In this document: in pieces, positions 5,308 to 5,327 of the stretch | Numbering within the stretch: the first letter of the stretch is position 1 | Layout: each line of letters begins with the position of its first letter | Source: an uncultured Enterocloster sp. | Lineage (GTDB): Bacteria; Bacillota; Clostridia; Lachnospirales; Lachnospiraceae | Direction: 5' to 3' | Length of the DNA stretch: 5,327 bases | Assembly: GCA_944382045.1 (NCBI GenBank) | Contig: CALWMT010000189.1 | Location: 1-5,327, forward strand | Position numbers and translations under genes: made by a program | Notes under the pieces: model-generated | What the model was told of the DNA's origin: nothing | Database searches by the model: none | The model's input: the letters and a program-made list of their open reading frames with translations, nothing else

Positions 5308-5327
5308 TCGAAAAGGTCTCTACGAAT

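Overview
The window looks like part of the chromosome of an anaerobic Gram-positive bacterium of the Clostridia, probably Lachnospiraceae-like. The evidence is the AGGAGG-type ribosome binding sites, a sigma-A type promoter, a small rubredoxin, a clostridial type of DUF362 ferredoxin-like protein, and moderately high-GC coding sequence. The taxon is inferred from protein style; no database search was possible. Every gene I can support lies on the minus strand, so the window is read from its right end to its left.

Right end (about 5327-4720): the C-terminal part of a GGDEF diguanylate cyclase. Its signature and inhibitory site are intact, but its reading frame is broken by a stop close to the window edge. 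Next is a 153-base gap (4567-4719) holding a possible folded leader, then a 54-residue rubredoxin (4402-4566) that ends at a good intrinsic terminator (4341-4374).

Middle (4300-409): a near-consensus promoter (TTGAAA, 17-base spacer, TATAAT) starts a compact three-gene unit. It encodes a DUF362 protein with two [4Fe-4S] motifs, an O-acetylhomoserine sulfhydrylase (MetY type), and a CcdA-TlpA fusion. Spacing is 13 bases and then 3 bases, and each downstream Shine-Dalgarno sequence touches or lies inside the end of the preceding gene, so translation is probably coupled. The shared theme is sulfur and thiol redox: an Fe-S protein, sulfide assimilation into homocysteine, and export of reducing power to an extracytoplasmic thioredoxin domain.

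Left end (399-1): a GC-rich hairpin without a U-tract separates the fusion gene from the N-terminal 119 residues of a cardiolipin synthase, which runs off the window.

I see no mobile element, CRISPR array, tRNA, rRNA or known riboswitch. The most notable points are the frame break and A9 tract in the GGDEF gene, the CcdA-TlpA fusion with its 61-residue acidic linker, and an altered phosphate-binding motif in MetY. I did not find clear evidence of an entirely new system.
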